From Epiperipatus broadwayi (Eukaryota > Onychophora > Udeonychophora > Euonychophora > Peripatidae), in the NCBI GenBank assembly GCA_028023455.1, contig JAQFVV010000258.1:124001-188000 (forward strand): 64,000 bases of DNA, given 5' to 3'. Below are positions 24,650 to 36,839 of this stretch, one piece after another; positions within the stretch are counted from its first letter, which is position 1; each line of letters starts with the position of its first letter. The position numbers and the translations under genes were made by a program. The notes under the pieces were generated by a model. It worked only from the letters and a program-made list of their open reading frames with translations. It was not told the origin of the DNA and did no database searches.

Positions 24650-26100
24650 ACTACACTAGTTTAGAATGACTAGCAGATAATTCTATAAATCTAAATGGGG
24701 TTAATCATTCTTATCAAAACCATGTTCATGTTCACTATAAACCACTCAAATAGAAAGTCCATAATAATGTTCATTTGCTTCAGATGTCCAATATAACATA
24801 GAAGTGATTTTACAATAATAAACTTTATCTATAATATCGCATCCAGTAAGCTGAAAGACATATCAATTAGTTTAATAATCTTGACAATGTTTTTGTTGAG
24901 TATCATTCAATGGAAGATTTCTAATGCTTTCATGTTGAGTCAATAGGATGTTCAAGTCATACTTCCTTAAAAAAAAATTAGATAAATAATAATTCTATAT
25001 ATATACAGCTAATTTAAATGCAATAGTTACTTGTCTTTGATGAAATCTTTTAAACTACCAAAGTATTTAATTTTGCTTACATTCTTAAGATAAAAAAACA
25101 GCTGAGGAGCTTTTTTCCATAACTGGCTGATGAGAAAAAAAACGTGTTTTTTTTTAAGCATTATTATATCAGTCTTTTATATTAAGTACACTCTGTCAAT
25201 CATCTTTCAAAGTCACAAAAATAGCACAGTCATCAGTAAAATGTAAATCCAGAATTTAAGAAAATATTTTCATTGATTTAAATTAAAAATTCGACCATCA
25301 TATCTGATATTGCATCTTGACATCTGTTTCATTAAATCATGTATAAACAGTTCCAAAGACCACTGTCAAAAAATTGTAAATAATATTGAAGCATGCACAC
25401 ATCCTTGTTTAGCACTAGTTTTTATTTCAAATATCTAAGTCTTTCTCTCATTCCATCATACAGAATATGTATAATATGAATAAACCTTGATAGACAACAA
25501 GCTAATTGTACACAAAGACATAAAATTATTTAAATAATTGATTTAAACTCCTTGCATTTACTTGTTACAAAATCATATCTATAATTTCTTGATTCTCTAA
25601 AACTATACTGATCTCATATAACCATTCACCTATGACTGGAAGCAATCCATTCTGTAAAATCCTTAAAAAATATATTTACTTTATTGAACAATAATGATAG
25701 ATTAAGATAATTACTAAAATTTTATGCATTCCCTTTAATTGAAAAAAACTGAAACATTCTTAAGATCGCATGCCACAGTTTTGTGAATCCATATATTCAA
25801 AAAAAATTCCAATATACTGGAACTTAATATATGACAACCATATTTAGAAACTTCTCCAATTATTCTCACTCACTAAACTTAATATTTTTGACCAAATCTA
25901 AATGAGTAGATAAAATGAATAAATCTTTAAAAATCAATATTTTAACTCTTGTATGATCAAAATATTCTTTCCACCTGTTCAAAATATAATTGTCATTATA
26001 TAAAAAAGTGCCAATGCTGATTTAATAGAATTGTGATGTCATTTCTCAAGTTCATATATTGCATTCAGTACCCCAAAAAGGAGTTTTTCTCAGTCATCAA
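24650..26100 (-). pseudogene. LINE reverse transcriptase with GH-type C-terminus, dead
   Basis: Minus-strand frames give the RT of a second LINE type, in order from high to low coordinates: LKNVSVFF and SNYLNLSLL near 25760-25690 ('DW..A.IVPLYK.KG...C.NYRGISLL'), QNGLLPVIG near 25650, YRYDFVTSKCKEF near 25580, FIHIIHILYDGMRERL near 25480, AKQGCVHASILFTIF near 25410 (motif B, normally V.QGCVLAP.LF), LHFTDDCAIFVTLKDD near 25220 (motif C, FADDCA), a decayed KINN/FTYLGS region near 25060, and LLCYIGHLKQMN near 24785 ('LRW.GH..RM'). It is heavily frameshifted. A different clade from the RTE-like copy at 21-22.5 kb. Confidence 0.78.
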
Positions 26101-26207
26101 ACTTCTATCTTTAAATCTTTATATTTATTACAAAGCTCCAAATTTATAATTCTGTCAAGCAAAAAATACCACATATTTCATTTTAATCAAATTACTAAAA
26201 TCATTAT

Positions 26208-26735
26208 CAACACTTTTAGAGAAAGGTTTTAACTTTTATTACATGTGCCTTGAATATTTATAATAGTCAAACATCTTTTTTTACTACAGAAGGACCTCTT
26301 AAGCTTTGACCCAAGATAGCAACTTTATAAAGATAAGAATAGTCATCTTATCTTTAACCTAAATTCTCATTTATATAAACCAATCTGAAGCATCGTGATT
26401 TAGGAGCATGAAGCTTTTAGTTTCTTCACGTTTTAAGTCCACTATTTCCCTTTATAAATTAACCTTCATGAAATCTTGTGATATACAAGTTAATATTATG
26501 ATCTTTATACTGGAAATATATAAACTAATGAAAAATTATGATTATTTATTAAGCATATATGAAGTATGTAAATTCTTTTACAGAAAGGCTTTGACCTTTA
26601 TTTATGTGCCTTGAACATTTATACTGGTCAAATGATGTCTTTTTTTTTATAGAGGGATCTCTAAACCTTGACACAATATAGAGACTTTATAAAGATAAGA
26701 ACACCCTACCCGTTTTATTTTTAAACTAAATTCCC
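26208..26735. repeat. Two direct copies of a ~140-bp segment
   Basis: 26208-26345 and 26570-26705 are similar. Shared words include ATGTGCCTTGAA, and ACTTTATAAAGATAAGAA occurs near the end of both. They are spaced about 365 bp apart and diverged by roughly a fifth. They lie just upstream of the dead LINE (minus strand), so they may be part of its 5' region or an older duplication. Function unknown. Confidence 0.6.
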
Positions 26736-27129
26736 ACTAAAATCATTGTCATAAAATCAATTATAATTTTTCCTTTAGTGAATCTAAGAATAGATTCAAT
26801 AATACATTTCTTTAAAAAATTCCTTACCTCGGTGACATAAAGTTAGAGAATGAACATCAATTTTTTTTTTTGTGAATATGATTGAAATAAAATATATTTA
26901 AATCTTGAAATATACTAATCTATAAACCTCTGCTTTTGCAAGTATTTGTGTAATATGAACTTCTACTGTATTTTGATTTCTAAATATAATTTTTTTATTT
27001 TATTTAAAGTATATTCTTTATTAATAACACAAATTTTATATACACTTTTTACAAATAAACCACATTATTTAACTATCAGATATACATAATAATTATTTCA
27101 CTCTACTTTAAAAACACTACCCTATGCAA

Positions 27130-28001
27130 ATGCAGAGAACATCACTATATATCCAGGTCTTCTATAAACATTTTGATTTAGATTATCAATCCCACACTTC
27201 ACATAGTGTCGGCATACATCCACACCATATTTTGACCATAATTTTCTTCGGTAGGTATCTTAGGCATTTATTAGAGTATTTGGTCCAATCTTTATCTAGT
27301 TTTTTCAACCAGTTATACTTTTTATTATCAAAGATCACATTACATCTTATGGATCATATTGTTTTCAATGTATGTATTATTGCCAATGTATTATGCGGAT
27401 TAAAGTTCACAGAGTTTCTTTTTACTATTTTATTTAAGTTTATTATTGGTTTATGAAACACTTTATTTCTAATGTGCCAGAGGGCCTTACACTCCTCAAA
27501 TAAATGCAATAAGCTATCTTCCTTTATTTTACATAACACGCATATTGGTTCCAAGTTCATATGGAGCCTACTATTCAGCAGGGCCTTGGTAGGAAGGAGC
27601 CCATTTAGGAACCTAAACGTAAACCTAATGTATGATTGTGGTGCACATATCTGTTGTAATTTCTTCAATATATTATTTATATTTAATCCAGGTAAAAATC
27701 CTTCTATACTTTGTGCATTACTTCCCTGATTTTTTATCTCTCTATATTTAACCCCTTCCAAACTAATCAAGTCTAGATTGTCCTGTAAATCCCTGTATGC
27801 TATCTGCAGGTTAGCAAAAAAGGGTCTCCTTTCTTTCCCTATTTCATGGTAGATGTTAACTTCAATCAGTGGAGGGTCAAAGTATTTATTTTTAATGACA
27901 TTTATATATGTCTTAGCTTTGATAAACATAAATATATTCTTTTAGGTCAATTAAGTTGACACCTCCCTTATTAATAGATAACTGTAATGTTGAGATTGAA
28001 A
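27130..28001 (-). pseudogene. LINE C-terminal region with Cys/His zinc-binding motif
   Basis: After a frameshift the minus strand reads GGVNLIDLKEYI (family 'GGLGL.D'), then a 191-residue open frame (27929-27354) containing FRFLNGLLPTKALLNSR and a C-x2-C-x8-H-x4-C cluster (residues 130, 133, 142, 147). This cluster is the zinc-binding domain common at the C-terminus of L1/Tx1 and plant-type LINE proteins. In-frame homology-like sequence continues past the stop at 27354 as IRCNVIFDNKKYNWLKKL down to about 27180. It likely contributes to RNA/DNA binding. Confidence 0.82.
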
Positions 28002-29030
28002 CTAGACTTGTTGTCTTCCCCATATATATTTCTTTGCCATTCTATAGATCTTACTTGTTGTTGTGTTATAGAGGTCAATCCATGGGGTGTAATAGTTCAA
28101 TATACCCATTGTTATAGCATTAAACACTCTAGCCCTTGTAACTTCATAAAGTTTTAATGATGAGAAATTGTTTATCCTTGTGGCTATCTTTTCTATAATT
28201 AATTTATTTAAATATCTGTTAATTGAGGTCTTTGAGTTATATAATGGTATTCCTAGAAAATCTGTCGGCGTGGCAAGGAATTCACAGGGCAATTTTTTCC
28301 CGGTGGCCAATTGCCATGCCACATATTTTGCCAGTTGAACAGAAGATTCAGTTTGTTCTTGAAATTTATTGAGTATGCTCATAACAACTTGGATGTTGTA
28401 GGCATTTTGAAAAATTATTATTAAATCATCAATAAAGGCAACAAATCCTACCTTCATCCCAAGATGCGGTAAATATATACCTGTAACCTTACCTTCTATA
28501 TCTTTTACTAGAGGATCTATAAATATTGCAAAAAGCAATGCAGCCAATGGTGAACCCTGGGGAATCCCTTTCTTTGGTATAAAGAAATCAGATTGCCTCA
28601 TATAATTTTTAATTGCGTTTACCAACATACCATGTTCAGGTATTAATTCCGATAAATTATTTATCAAATAGGACCAATTCAACAAATCAAAAGCTGATCT
28701 AAAGTCAATCTTCACAGCATAATATTGAGTCAATCCCAGCTCTTTGTCATATTTCACAGCTTCTTAAATTTTCATTGCTGCATCGATAGTGCGTCTACCC
28801 TTGACTGCATGATGTGCCTTCGAAATCTTAGAGAAAACCACAGAATGAAGTTTCTTCAATAGTATCCTTGTTAGTATCTTTGAGTCTATGTCTTCTATTG
28901 ATATATGTCTTAGCTCTTCTAATTTTGGTGTCTGTTTTACTTTAGCCTTCTTAATACTAAACAAAACCCTATCATTAAAGTATGGCCATTTTATCTTTAG
29001 ACAGCACATTTGATTGAAAAACTTCCACAT
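28002..29030 (-). pseudogene. LINE reverse transcriptase domain
   Basis: Two frames in phase are separated by a single TAA stop (28766-28764). The first (29030-28767) has LRHISIEDIDSKILTRILLK and HAVKGRRTIDAAMKI, the fingers region ('RPIS..N.D.KI....L' and 'F...R...D'). The second contains motif A as KIDFRSAFD (residues 16-24 of that frame, catalytic D18), motif B GIPQGSPLAALLF (64-76), and motif C FIDDLIII (108-115, catalytic D110 D111). All three catalytic aspartates are present. It then runs into the thumb and YIWGRQQ. The enzyme copies LINE RNA at a nicked target site. Inactive because of the internal stop and downstream shift. Confidence 0.92.
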
Positions 29031-29273
29031 TGGTTCTATTAGAGCATAATCTATTAGTTTATAAATATTAGCTGGAATTGACTCATTAGCATTAGTAATT
29101 TTTTTTTAACCTTAATATTTCTTCTTTTATTTCTTGCCCCTGTGATGTAATCTTTTGTAGCCTCCAACACTTCACTTTTATAATCCTATATAGACCCTTT
29201 GACTTCGCCAAATTTTCTTTTTATATTATTATAGACATATTCATCAACTCTTATCCCTGACACAATATCATCA

Positions 29274-29830
29274 TCATATATTTTTAATGGAATCTATTCC
29301 TTTTGTGTGTTGTATATAAACTTTACCATAATTAATCATTAGTCTAGATAAATTGCCTAGTCTTGGTATTAACTTTCTAATCCATTTCGTTTGGGATTCT
29401 TGTTGCATATGGGAATATATATCATTGTATTCATCTTGTAGTTTGTCGATTAGTAAATAATTAGGCTTGTATTTTGATAGACATTTTAATGTTTTTTGAA
29501 TCTCTGCAATTCTATTTTTCATCTGATTTAGGGATAGGTTATGTTCATTTATCTTCCTACATAATTGAGAAATAATCTTTTTTATTTTATATCCATGGGG
29601 TAGGCTGGTATTTCTTGTATAATAATTCAGAGTAATTAATATATTTGAGATGTGATCAGTGGTAAATTGCAGTCCACATCCAATATTTTTTCTTATGGTA
29701 AAGGTATAATTATTTTGATCCTTAATATAATCATTGACTATCAGCTGAACATGCAGATGATCCGAAAACCCCACCAATGAGGTATTGATTTGAGAATTCT
29801 TAATTTTGTTCCCGTATTCCTTTATAGTGA
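29274..29830 (-). pseudogene. LINE endonuclease C-terminal tail and linker
   Basis: Codons from 29777 down begin VGFSDHLHVQLIVND. The SDH-x-x-V sequence is the final conserved motif of AP-type LINE endonucleases (His/Asp of the active site). The following 140 residues, rich in Lys, Asn and Ile, form the usual poorly conserved linker before the RT. Everything N-terminal of SDH is absent or too decayed, consistent with 5' truncation during reverse transcription. The reading frame is lost by 29270. Confidence 0.75.
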
Positions 29831-29880
29831 TTTTTCAGCCTCATCAATATGTTTACAATAGTCAGACATGAAAATTCATC

Positions 29881-32800
29881 ATTAGTGGACTATTTAAATT
29901 TACAGCATTAATAGTGTTATTTTTGGCAAAAGTACAATTAATTTCTACCAAATACATTAAAGTCTCAAAAAAAAAAACTCTTTTAATAAAGCTGCTATAT
30001 TAATGCTATCCATGAAAGAATAAAAGTTTTTTTTTTTTTTCTGAAATTAATGTTGAAACAAATGTGGTAATAAAATGAACACTCGAACATACCATTACAG
30101 CCTTTCATTGATAGGAGGAGGAATTCCCAAATAATGACGATACTAAATTAGATTTTACAGCAAATACATTTTATCATGCATTCGCCTTTCCAAAAATAAT
30201 GTGTATCTATCTAACAGTTTCATTAAGAGAAGTTATATTGATCTTAAATCTCAACAGTTCCTTAACCATCAGTGCTGTCTTCCAGTAAAATGCACATATT
30301 CCATGTAATTATATTAAAAAGAAAAAGATAATAAATGTATTTTTTATTATCATTACCTTTTGTTTTACTTCTACTGCTGATATTATTATTTCTATAATTT
30401 TAATAAGTAATATCCCAAGCGCAACAACTAACCAGACTAGGTGAGATAGAACATTTTTAGATCACATCACATTTTCTAAGTTCCTTACATTACCATGCTA
30501 GTAATAAAAGTCTACACTTATTATTATAAACATAAACATTAACCAATATATAAATATACAAACTGTAATGGTTAATTAACTTTGATATGCCATGTAATAT
30601 ATACAAGTAAAAATATTAAGTCTGCAAAAACAATCAGGTTTTGTCCGGCACACACTTGAACAAAGATCATAGACATGACAGATGGACACATTAAACATTT
30701 ATATTCAGGATATTAAATAAGTAACAATCAACCCCTCAACCTATTTTCTAAAGCAAAATCTTATCTGCATATATTAAAATGAATTTCAGTATTCCATCTA
30801 TATTTATAATACATTCATGAAATAGTGCAAGACCAGTTTATTGTCACAGATTATAAAGGCTTGCCAATCATTTCAATAAATGAATAAATTATTATAATAG
30901 ATCAGCTGCTCCCAACCCTCAGGGAATACAGGAAGGGTTGTCCAAGAGGTAGGGTAAATAACAGATAAATAGGCATATTGTACTATTAATACTATAACAG
31001 ATATCTACATTTTTATTATTTTTAAATTTTAACAATAATAATTTATTTAAATTTGAAACTCCATTATACAAGCAGAGTAATTAATATGGTCAATATCTTA
31101 CATATTGTCCATATCACCAGTCAGACTGAGATTGTAAAGAAAAAACCTGTGGCCACCTTTCAAGACTGTTATACTCACTCCATAATAGTTTGAAGCAAAA
31201 TACCTCTCCTGGGGATATTTTTATTTATACTGGAGATAAAACTCCAGGCACCATCCATCTAATTTGACTGAAATACTGACAAAAAAATTACTCATTCCAA
31301 GAGCTTAATTCCTCCCCTCCGCTAGCTCAAATGAACAAGAAACTTACCTAACATATGCTATCAGACAATGCATATTTTAACACAAACAATAAAATTGACA
31401 AATTTTATCTTGAGAAAATGTCATATGGTGATGCATGGAGAGAATTTAAGCCAAATTAACATATTGAAGCAACATATTTATTTACAAAAAAAAAACCCCA
31501 CTATAATAATAAGAATAAAAAATAAAATTAAATCAAACTAATTACAAAGTTATCCTGTATAGTTAAGTCTACTTTTTATGTATTAGAAATTTATCACTTC
31601 TAATTTTATTAAGAGAATGAAATCCTTACCCCTGTTAATGTCTAGACATTGAATTATTCTTATATTAACCTAGATTTTTCTAATTTTACTGAAAGTGATC
31701 AGCCCGGTCTTCTTGAGAGTTTATAGAGTTCATAGCTGGCACTCTAGGACAGGTTTCCTAGTTTCTTTTAATGGCTTGTTGCTTCTTTTCTGGGGCAACA
31801 TATATCTTTGCAGCCATGTTCAGTAATAGACTTCAATAATGATGGGTAAATGTCTCAGCAATGGCAAATCAAGGATATTTGTCACATTTCATCAATGCAC
31901 AGGAACTGGGTGATGAAAACTGAACGAACCTCCATTGCAAGTTTAGCACTGTGTGGTAATGTCAGGGCACCTGCATAAATAGCTATACATCATTGAAGGA
32001 TGAACTATACATTTTCAATGAAAGAGGCCATAAAATTCAACAGGTAATGAATAAGCAGATACTAATATAGCTAGTACCAGCCAAATCAAATTAACAAAAT
32101 CAGAATCAAAATAACAGCAGATTAACAGTAGAATAATTCTAATGAAAATTAAGTAGCCTTTATAGCCTTGACAAACCACTGACTAAGCTCACCCATGTCA
32201 TTAATCAGTTTCAATCTTCTTTTTTTCTAATTAATAAATCTTTTTTTAATTTTAATTATAACATTAACTACAGTATTTTGATTAGACAATTCACAAAATT
32301 ATTTTAATCTTTGCTTAGATTATATTTTTCTTTAATTAAAATTTTTTAGGCAATAATTCTGTACACATTAAATTAAAAAAACCATGACATAATTTTACTA
32401 AAACACATATTTTATCAAAAATTGAACAATATGACCAGAGACTGCTAAGAAAAGCTATAGAGATTTTTAAAAGGCCTAAGAGCATAAATGAAAAATGTGA
32501 GTTAAAGAAAATTAACAATATTTTGAAAAAACTATTGGAGGATTAAAGTATTATTTAAAACTTCTCAACCATAGAATTTGAGAATGGGGAGAAAATAACA
32601 AAGGAAAAAATAATGATTTTACATCTCACTACACACATTCTTATGATTTGAGAAGGAAGAAGATATTTAGCTATTATATTTCTATTACAGAGACACTCTG
32701 GGAAATAATATTATGATTTCATCATTTATCCATGAGATTATTAGAATTAATATAAATATATAAAGGAAATTTATCAAGATGTATTTCTAAATACAATACT

Positions 32801-32900
32801 GTTTTCCATTAGCATACATAAATTTTCCTGTTATAATCCACATTATTACATTAATTTTCATTCATATTTAATTCATAAATTAATTTTAATTCATTGTGAA
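29881..32900. other. AT-rich DNA; one GC-richer unassigned patch at 31.7-32.0 kb
   Basis: No recognisable gene. 31690-32010 is less AT-rich than its surroundings, but six-frame reading gives only stop-broken frames with no family I know. It may be an eroded transposon or conserved noncoding DNA. The rest is poly-A/T rich. Confidence 0.4.
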
Positions 32901-32915
32901 ATAAGAACTCATCAT

Positions 32916-32925
<10 letters not shown>

Positions 32926-32950
<25 letters not shown>

Positions 32951-32951
32951 A
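32926..32951. repeat. (TG)n microsatellite
   Basis: About 13 TG units following a short (TA)n run, immediately left of the foldback element that starts at 32973. Confidence 0.95.
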
Positions 32952-32972
32952 TGTATCCAAATATGTCACAAA

Positions 32973-33310
32973 TATAAGATGTGATATGTTGGACTATTTC
33001 CGTCATTTATGAATGAATGTTGAATGTATAGAAAATTTTAAACTTTATTTAAACTTTCCAAATACAAACAACTTGATAGTAATAACACACAAATAGAGAA
33101 TACAGGTTAGTAATTACACGGTTCGAGTAGTATTATTCTCCACTCTTCTTCAGGTATTGCTGGCCTATGTGCACAGTGACAATATTCGCTTAGAAGTTGA
33201 ACTCGCACAAGTTGTTTGTATTTGGAAAGTTTAAATAAAGTTTAAAATTTTCTATACTTTCAATATTCACTCATAAATGATGGAAATAGTTCAACATATC
33301 ACATCTTATA
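32973..33310. repeat. Foldback element with 103-bp arms and a hammerhead-like loop
   Basis: The arms (32973-33075 and 33208-33310) pair along their full length, with a handful of mismatches: TATAAGATGTGATATGTTG outside, CCAAATACAAACAACTTG inside. The 132-bp interior contains, on the minus strand, CUGAAGA (33153-33147), a stem-loop of GAGUGG with CUACUC, then GAAC (33124-33121; expected GAAA) and CGUG. UAC before and GUA after could form stem I. That is the order of a hammerhead core, but one core base is changed and the cleavage site is poor, so it is best called a hammerhead-like relic. Confidence 0.65.
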
Positions 33311-34258
33311 ATATAGCTCCATTACAAACCTTCGGACAAATGTCACAGATATATTTGGTTTAACTTTCAAAATTATTAAAATATGAATAATGTTAAACAA
33401 ATAATTTAAGTTTTAAATAAAAGGTGAAATGATAAAATGTTTATCTTTTCTTATTCTTAGTTTTCATTTTTCTTTTCATGAGAATTCTTCTAATGGTAAG
33501 GGTCTAACTTATTAATGGTGTCCTATGTAGTTCAACTCTGGATTTTTTTATTCTTTAAATGCAAATACCTGGTACTTTAGGCTAACTTCAATTTATATAA
33601 AAATGGGCTGACATACTTGTATTTCAGCAATACAGAAACCAAATAATTTTTATTTGAAGATTTTAAATCCTAAATAGTTTTGCATAAGTTGGAAATACAA
33701 TTCTCAAAAGAGATTCTTCCTATAATGAAATAAATTCTCCATGTAGTTGGTATTTATGCTTAGAAAAGTTTCTTCAATGTCATTTTTTTGGTCACTTATC
33801 AAGCAGCTAATCTCTGGCCAATTAGCTTGACAGAAGAATAAGCAGTAACTCACATGTTGCTCATCTTCTCCTATGGGTAGTGATCTCCTATCAACTTCTT
33901 AGGTGTGCTCTAAATTATAGTAGCTCAATAGCTAATAATAATAAAAAAACATGTTTAAGCCTGCATATGCTTTTTTTATGCCAATTTTGGAGAGCTAATT
34001 CTATAACCGAAAAGTGTGATATCAATTTGTTATTTTAATTAAAACATCAACATTATTAATTAACTTGGTCATAATAAAAGATTTCTCCTATTTTAAAAAT
34101 AAATCCATAAAAAATATTTATTACAGTGTTTTTAAAAGTAAACATTATAAATCTATTATCTAATTATAAATAATAATAAAAATTGAAATTATTAACACTT
34201 TAAAATAAATCTATTAAAATATATAAATTTAATATTTTTAAATATTTCGGTACTCATC
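33311..34258. other. AT-rich DNA, no gene seen
   Basis: Nothing recognised on either strand. 33780-33920 is slightly GC-richer without a coding frame. Confidence 0.45.
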
Positions 34259-35383
34259 TTTTAGCTAAAGGCACCGCTCTATGGCACGGTTTTTGTGCCA
34301 AAACACATAAAAATGCTGTTTCCGCGGCCGACACATTCGAACCTGCGTTTTCTATCATACAACTTTTTTGTTGTGTTACAGAATGCAGGCCACTATGTTG
34401 CATCACAGTACAGCATGTATGTTGCATAGCAGCAAATATATTTTCCGAATTCGCACAATTTATAAAATAATTACAGCTTGATGAGAGAGTTTGTATTTGA
34501 ATTGTATTGAAATGTTGTTTTCATTGGATTTTTTTTTTATTTTAAACTATTGAAATGTTCAGATTTTTTAAAACAATAATTATAAGACTTTTTACAACGT
34601 ATTGCATTGAACTTTTATTTGGGAAAATGTTAAATATCTATGTTTTTATTGAGTTGCAATTAGGTAATGTGTCAAGTAACGTACTGTTAGTAACATTCCA
34701 CGAGACAAAGAAGATTCTACCGTCTGTATATTTTTGAAGTAAAAAAGAGCTGTACGAAATAAATATCCAGTATGAAAAGTCCAAATATAGAGGTTTTTTG
34801 TAAATTTCATAAAAAGCAAATATTATAAACATGTTTAATAAGTAAAGAAGACATTTGTATGTGTTTGTTTTTGTTTAAAAAAGTTTGAGTTTCTTTCTTC
34901 TGTCCGAGTACGGTTACGATTTTGAATTTTTTTATTTTAGCATTACAAACAAAAGAACATTAACTCTAAAACTAACTCTAAACCTAACCCTAAACTAACC
35001 CTAAACCTAACCCTAAATCTAACCATAACAACTTTTATTTTTATTACGATTATTATTTACAACAACAAAAAAAGCCGTAACACAAGTAAAAAAAATATCC
35101 GATAGAAAATTGATAAAAAAAAGCCGTAACACAATTTAAAAAGTATACGATATAAAAAACACGAACAAATTGTAATTTGTTGATTTTATTTTACATTTAT
35201 TATTATCATTTAAATTGTATATGTTAATAAAAAATAATATTTAAAAAAGACGATTTTGTTTTATTTTTATTTTCACATTACAAAAATGCACAGAAAAATT
35301 ATTAAAATCAAAGGCCCGTGAATGTTCATATTTTATAGTTTTAGCATGAAAATGGCACCATCCAATGGCATCTTTATCTATAA
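34259..35383. mobile_element. TIR-bounded non-autonomous DNA transposon, ~1.1 kb
   Basis: The left end (34263, AGCTAAAGGCACC through TGTGCCAAAAC then ATAAAA) and the inverted right end (35340-35383, ATAAAGATGCCA through CATGCTAAAAC then ATAAAA) are diverged terminal inverted repeats of about 45 bp. Subterminal repeats support it: a TTTCTATC...TTGTGTTAC block near 34350-34382 recurs inverted twice near 35072-35110 and 35120-35150. The interior is CpG-containing, unlike its flanks, and has no transposase frame. It also holds a telomere-like tract. Superfamily not assigned. Confidence 0.55.
34961..35029. repeat. Interstitial telomere-like tract (CTAACCCTAAAC type)
   Basis: About ten degenerate copies of CTAACCCTAAAC-type units, related to the metazoan telomere repeat TTAGGG on the other strand but alternating TAAACC with TAACCC. 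It lies inside the TIR-bounded element, so it is probably carried by the element and does not mark a chromosome end or fusion. Confidence 0.85.
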
Positions 35384-36830
35384 TACAAGCACCAATATTT
35401 TAAAGCAGTCAATAATCATTTTTTATACATTTTCGTATTTAATACATTTGATCTTGACAACAAATTCAAGATTCCTGGCACTAATAAGTTTGGGCTAATC
35501 ACATTATGTATTCATACATGTCCACTCAATATTCTGTAAGATTAAGTAAATTAAGTAATATCATTAATATTATGAATGAGAGGCTAGAGGGTCTTAACAT
35601 ATATATATATATAATCATTAAAATTAAACAATTATATTTATCACAGCAATACGGGTTTATAATTTTTCAACTCAAGCAAAGTTTTAGAATAAAACTTCCT
35701 GCATTATTTCCTAAAAATGGTATCTTAAATATATATATAAAAATGAAACTGATGTAAATCTAAAACAATGTAATAAAGAATATTATGAAGGTAGTAGCAA
35801 TTGCTAATTGTAATTAATGGCAATCAAATATTTTATAAACTTGATAAAACTATCATGTGGCTAAGATTCTTTCGGTAATTAAATACATCTTAGGCAAAAA
35901 AAAAAATATTCAAAATAAATTATGAAATATTTTTACATGGTTCTAATTTTAAAATCTAAAATAAAGTGGATTAAAAATGATAAGCACAAAATATTTTTCA
36001 GATATAAGCATTTAGTTATAATATTCTATTATTTGGAATATTACTACTTCAACCCAAACCTGGAAGTTAGAATATAAACATATATTATAGAAAGCATGAA
36101 CTTGTGATAAAACTCATCTACCAGACATACCTATAATCTGGGTTTGACCACAAAAATTTGGACATTTTTTAAAGCTCCAAATAGGCTTATTATTTATATT
36201 TTATGGATAACTTAACTCATAAATGATTCAGGTATCTATTCATTTAATACTAATCAATAAAAAGAAGTCAAAATGTGACACAATGTTTTAAAATTATATA
36301 AACATTTTAAATAAATTTATCTAATACATTCTCTTGCCCCCTATGCCATTGTTTTATTTGGTACACCATTATTAATGAATGCTAATAATATTTTCAATAC
36401 TTTTAAGAGAGAGTGCTTAGGCATGCGACAGCCATCAAAATTCATCGGCTATGTTCTGTTTGCAATCATGTGTCAGAAATGACTTTGCCTTGCATTATGT
36501 GCTATTTAAAGATCATTTTATGTTTTCATATACTGCATTACAATGAAATATAAACTTTATATTAATATTTTGTGTATATATTGAAAGTTTTTATACAGTT
36601 AAATAAAGACAAAGCCATAACTAATCATTGTTTATAATAGTTTGCCTTGCATTAACATAGTTTGTTTTATCAACTTTATAACTATTTCATTATATGAAGA
36701 TGTAACTCTAAATGTGAGATGCTGGGATAAATTGCACTGATCGCAAGAAAAGCAAAATACTATTGAAACTGATAAATTAACCTATTTTTTTTTGATATCA
36801 CAATCTATGTTGGACACAATTGATGTGATG
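35384..36830. other. AT-rich DNA, no gene seen
   Basis: The 83-codon plus frame at 35506-35757 has low-complexity composition and no motif. Nothing else seen. Confidence 0.45.
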
Positions 36831-36839
36831 TGATGCACT

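Larger units (their letters stand above)
27000..29880 (-). mobile_element. L1/Tx1-like non-LTR retrotransposon, best-preserved LINE in the window
   Basis: About 2.9 kb on the minus strand, 5'-truncated: the first visible coding is the tail of an endonuclease, followed by reverse transcriptase and a cysteine-histidine C-terminal domain. The order endonuclease, RT, Cys/His domain is that of apurinic-endonuclease LINEs. The few frame breaks (a TAA at 28766-28764, frameshifts near 29030-29270 and 27930-28000, a stop near 27354) show it is inactive but younger than the LINE remnants at 21-26 kb. The A-rich 3' end lies near 27000 and I see no clear target duplication. The plus-strand frames at 27124-27456 and 27472-27729 are shadows. 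Confidence 0.9.

Noticed and set aside
31690-32010. GC-richer patch that could be an exon
   Set aside because: All six frames are broken and no splice-bounded conserved peptide was recognised.
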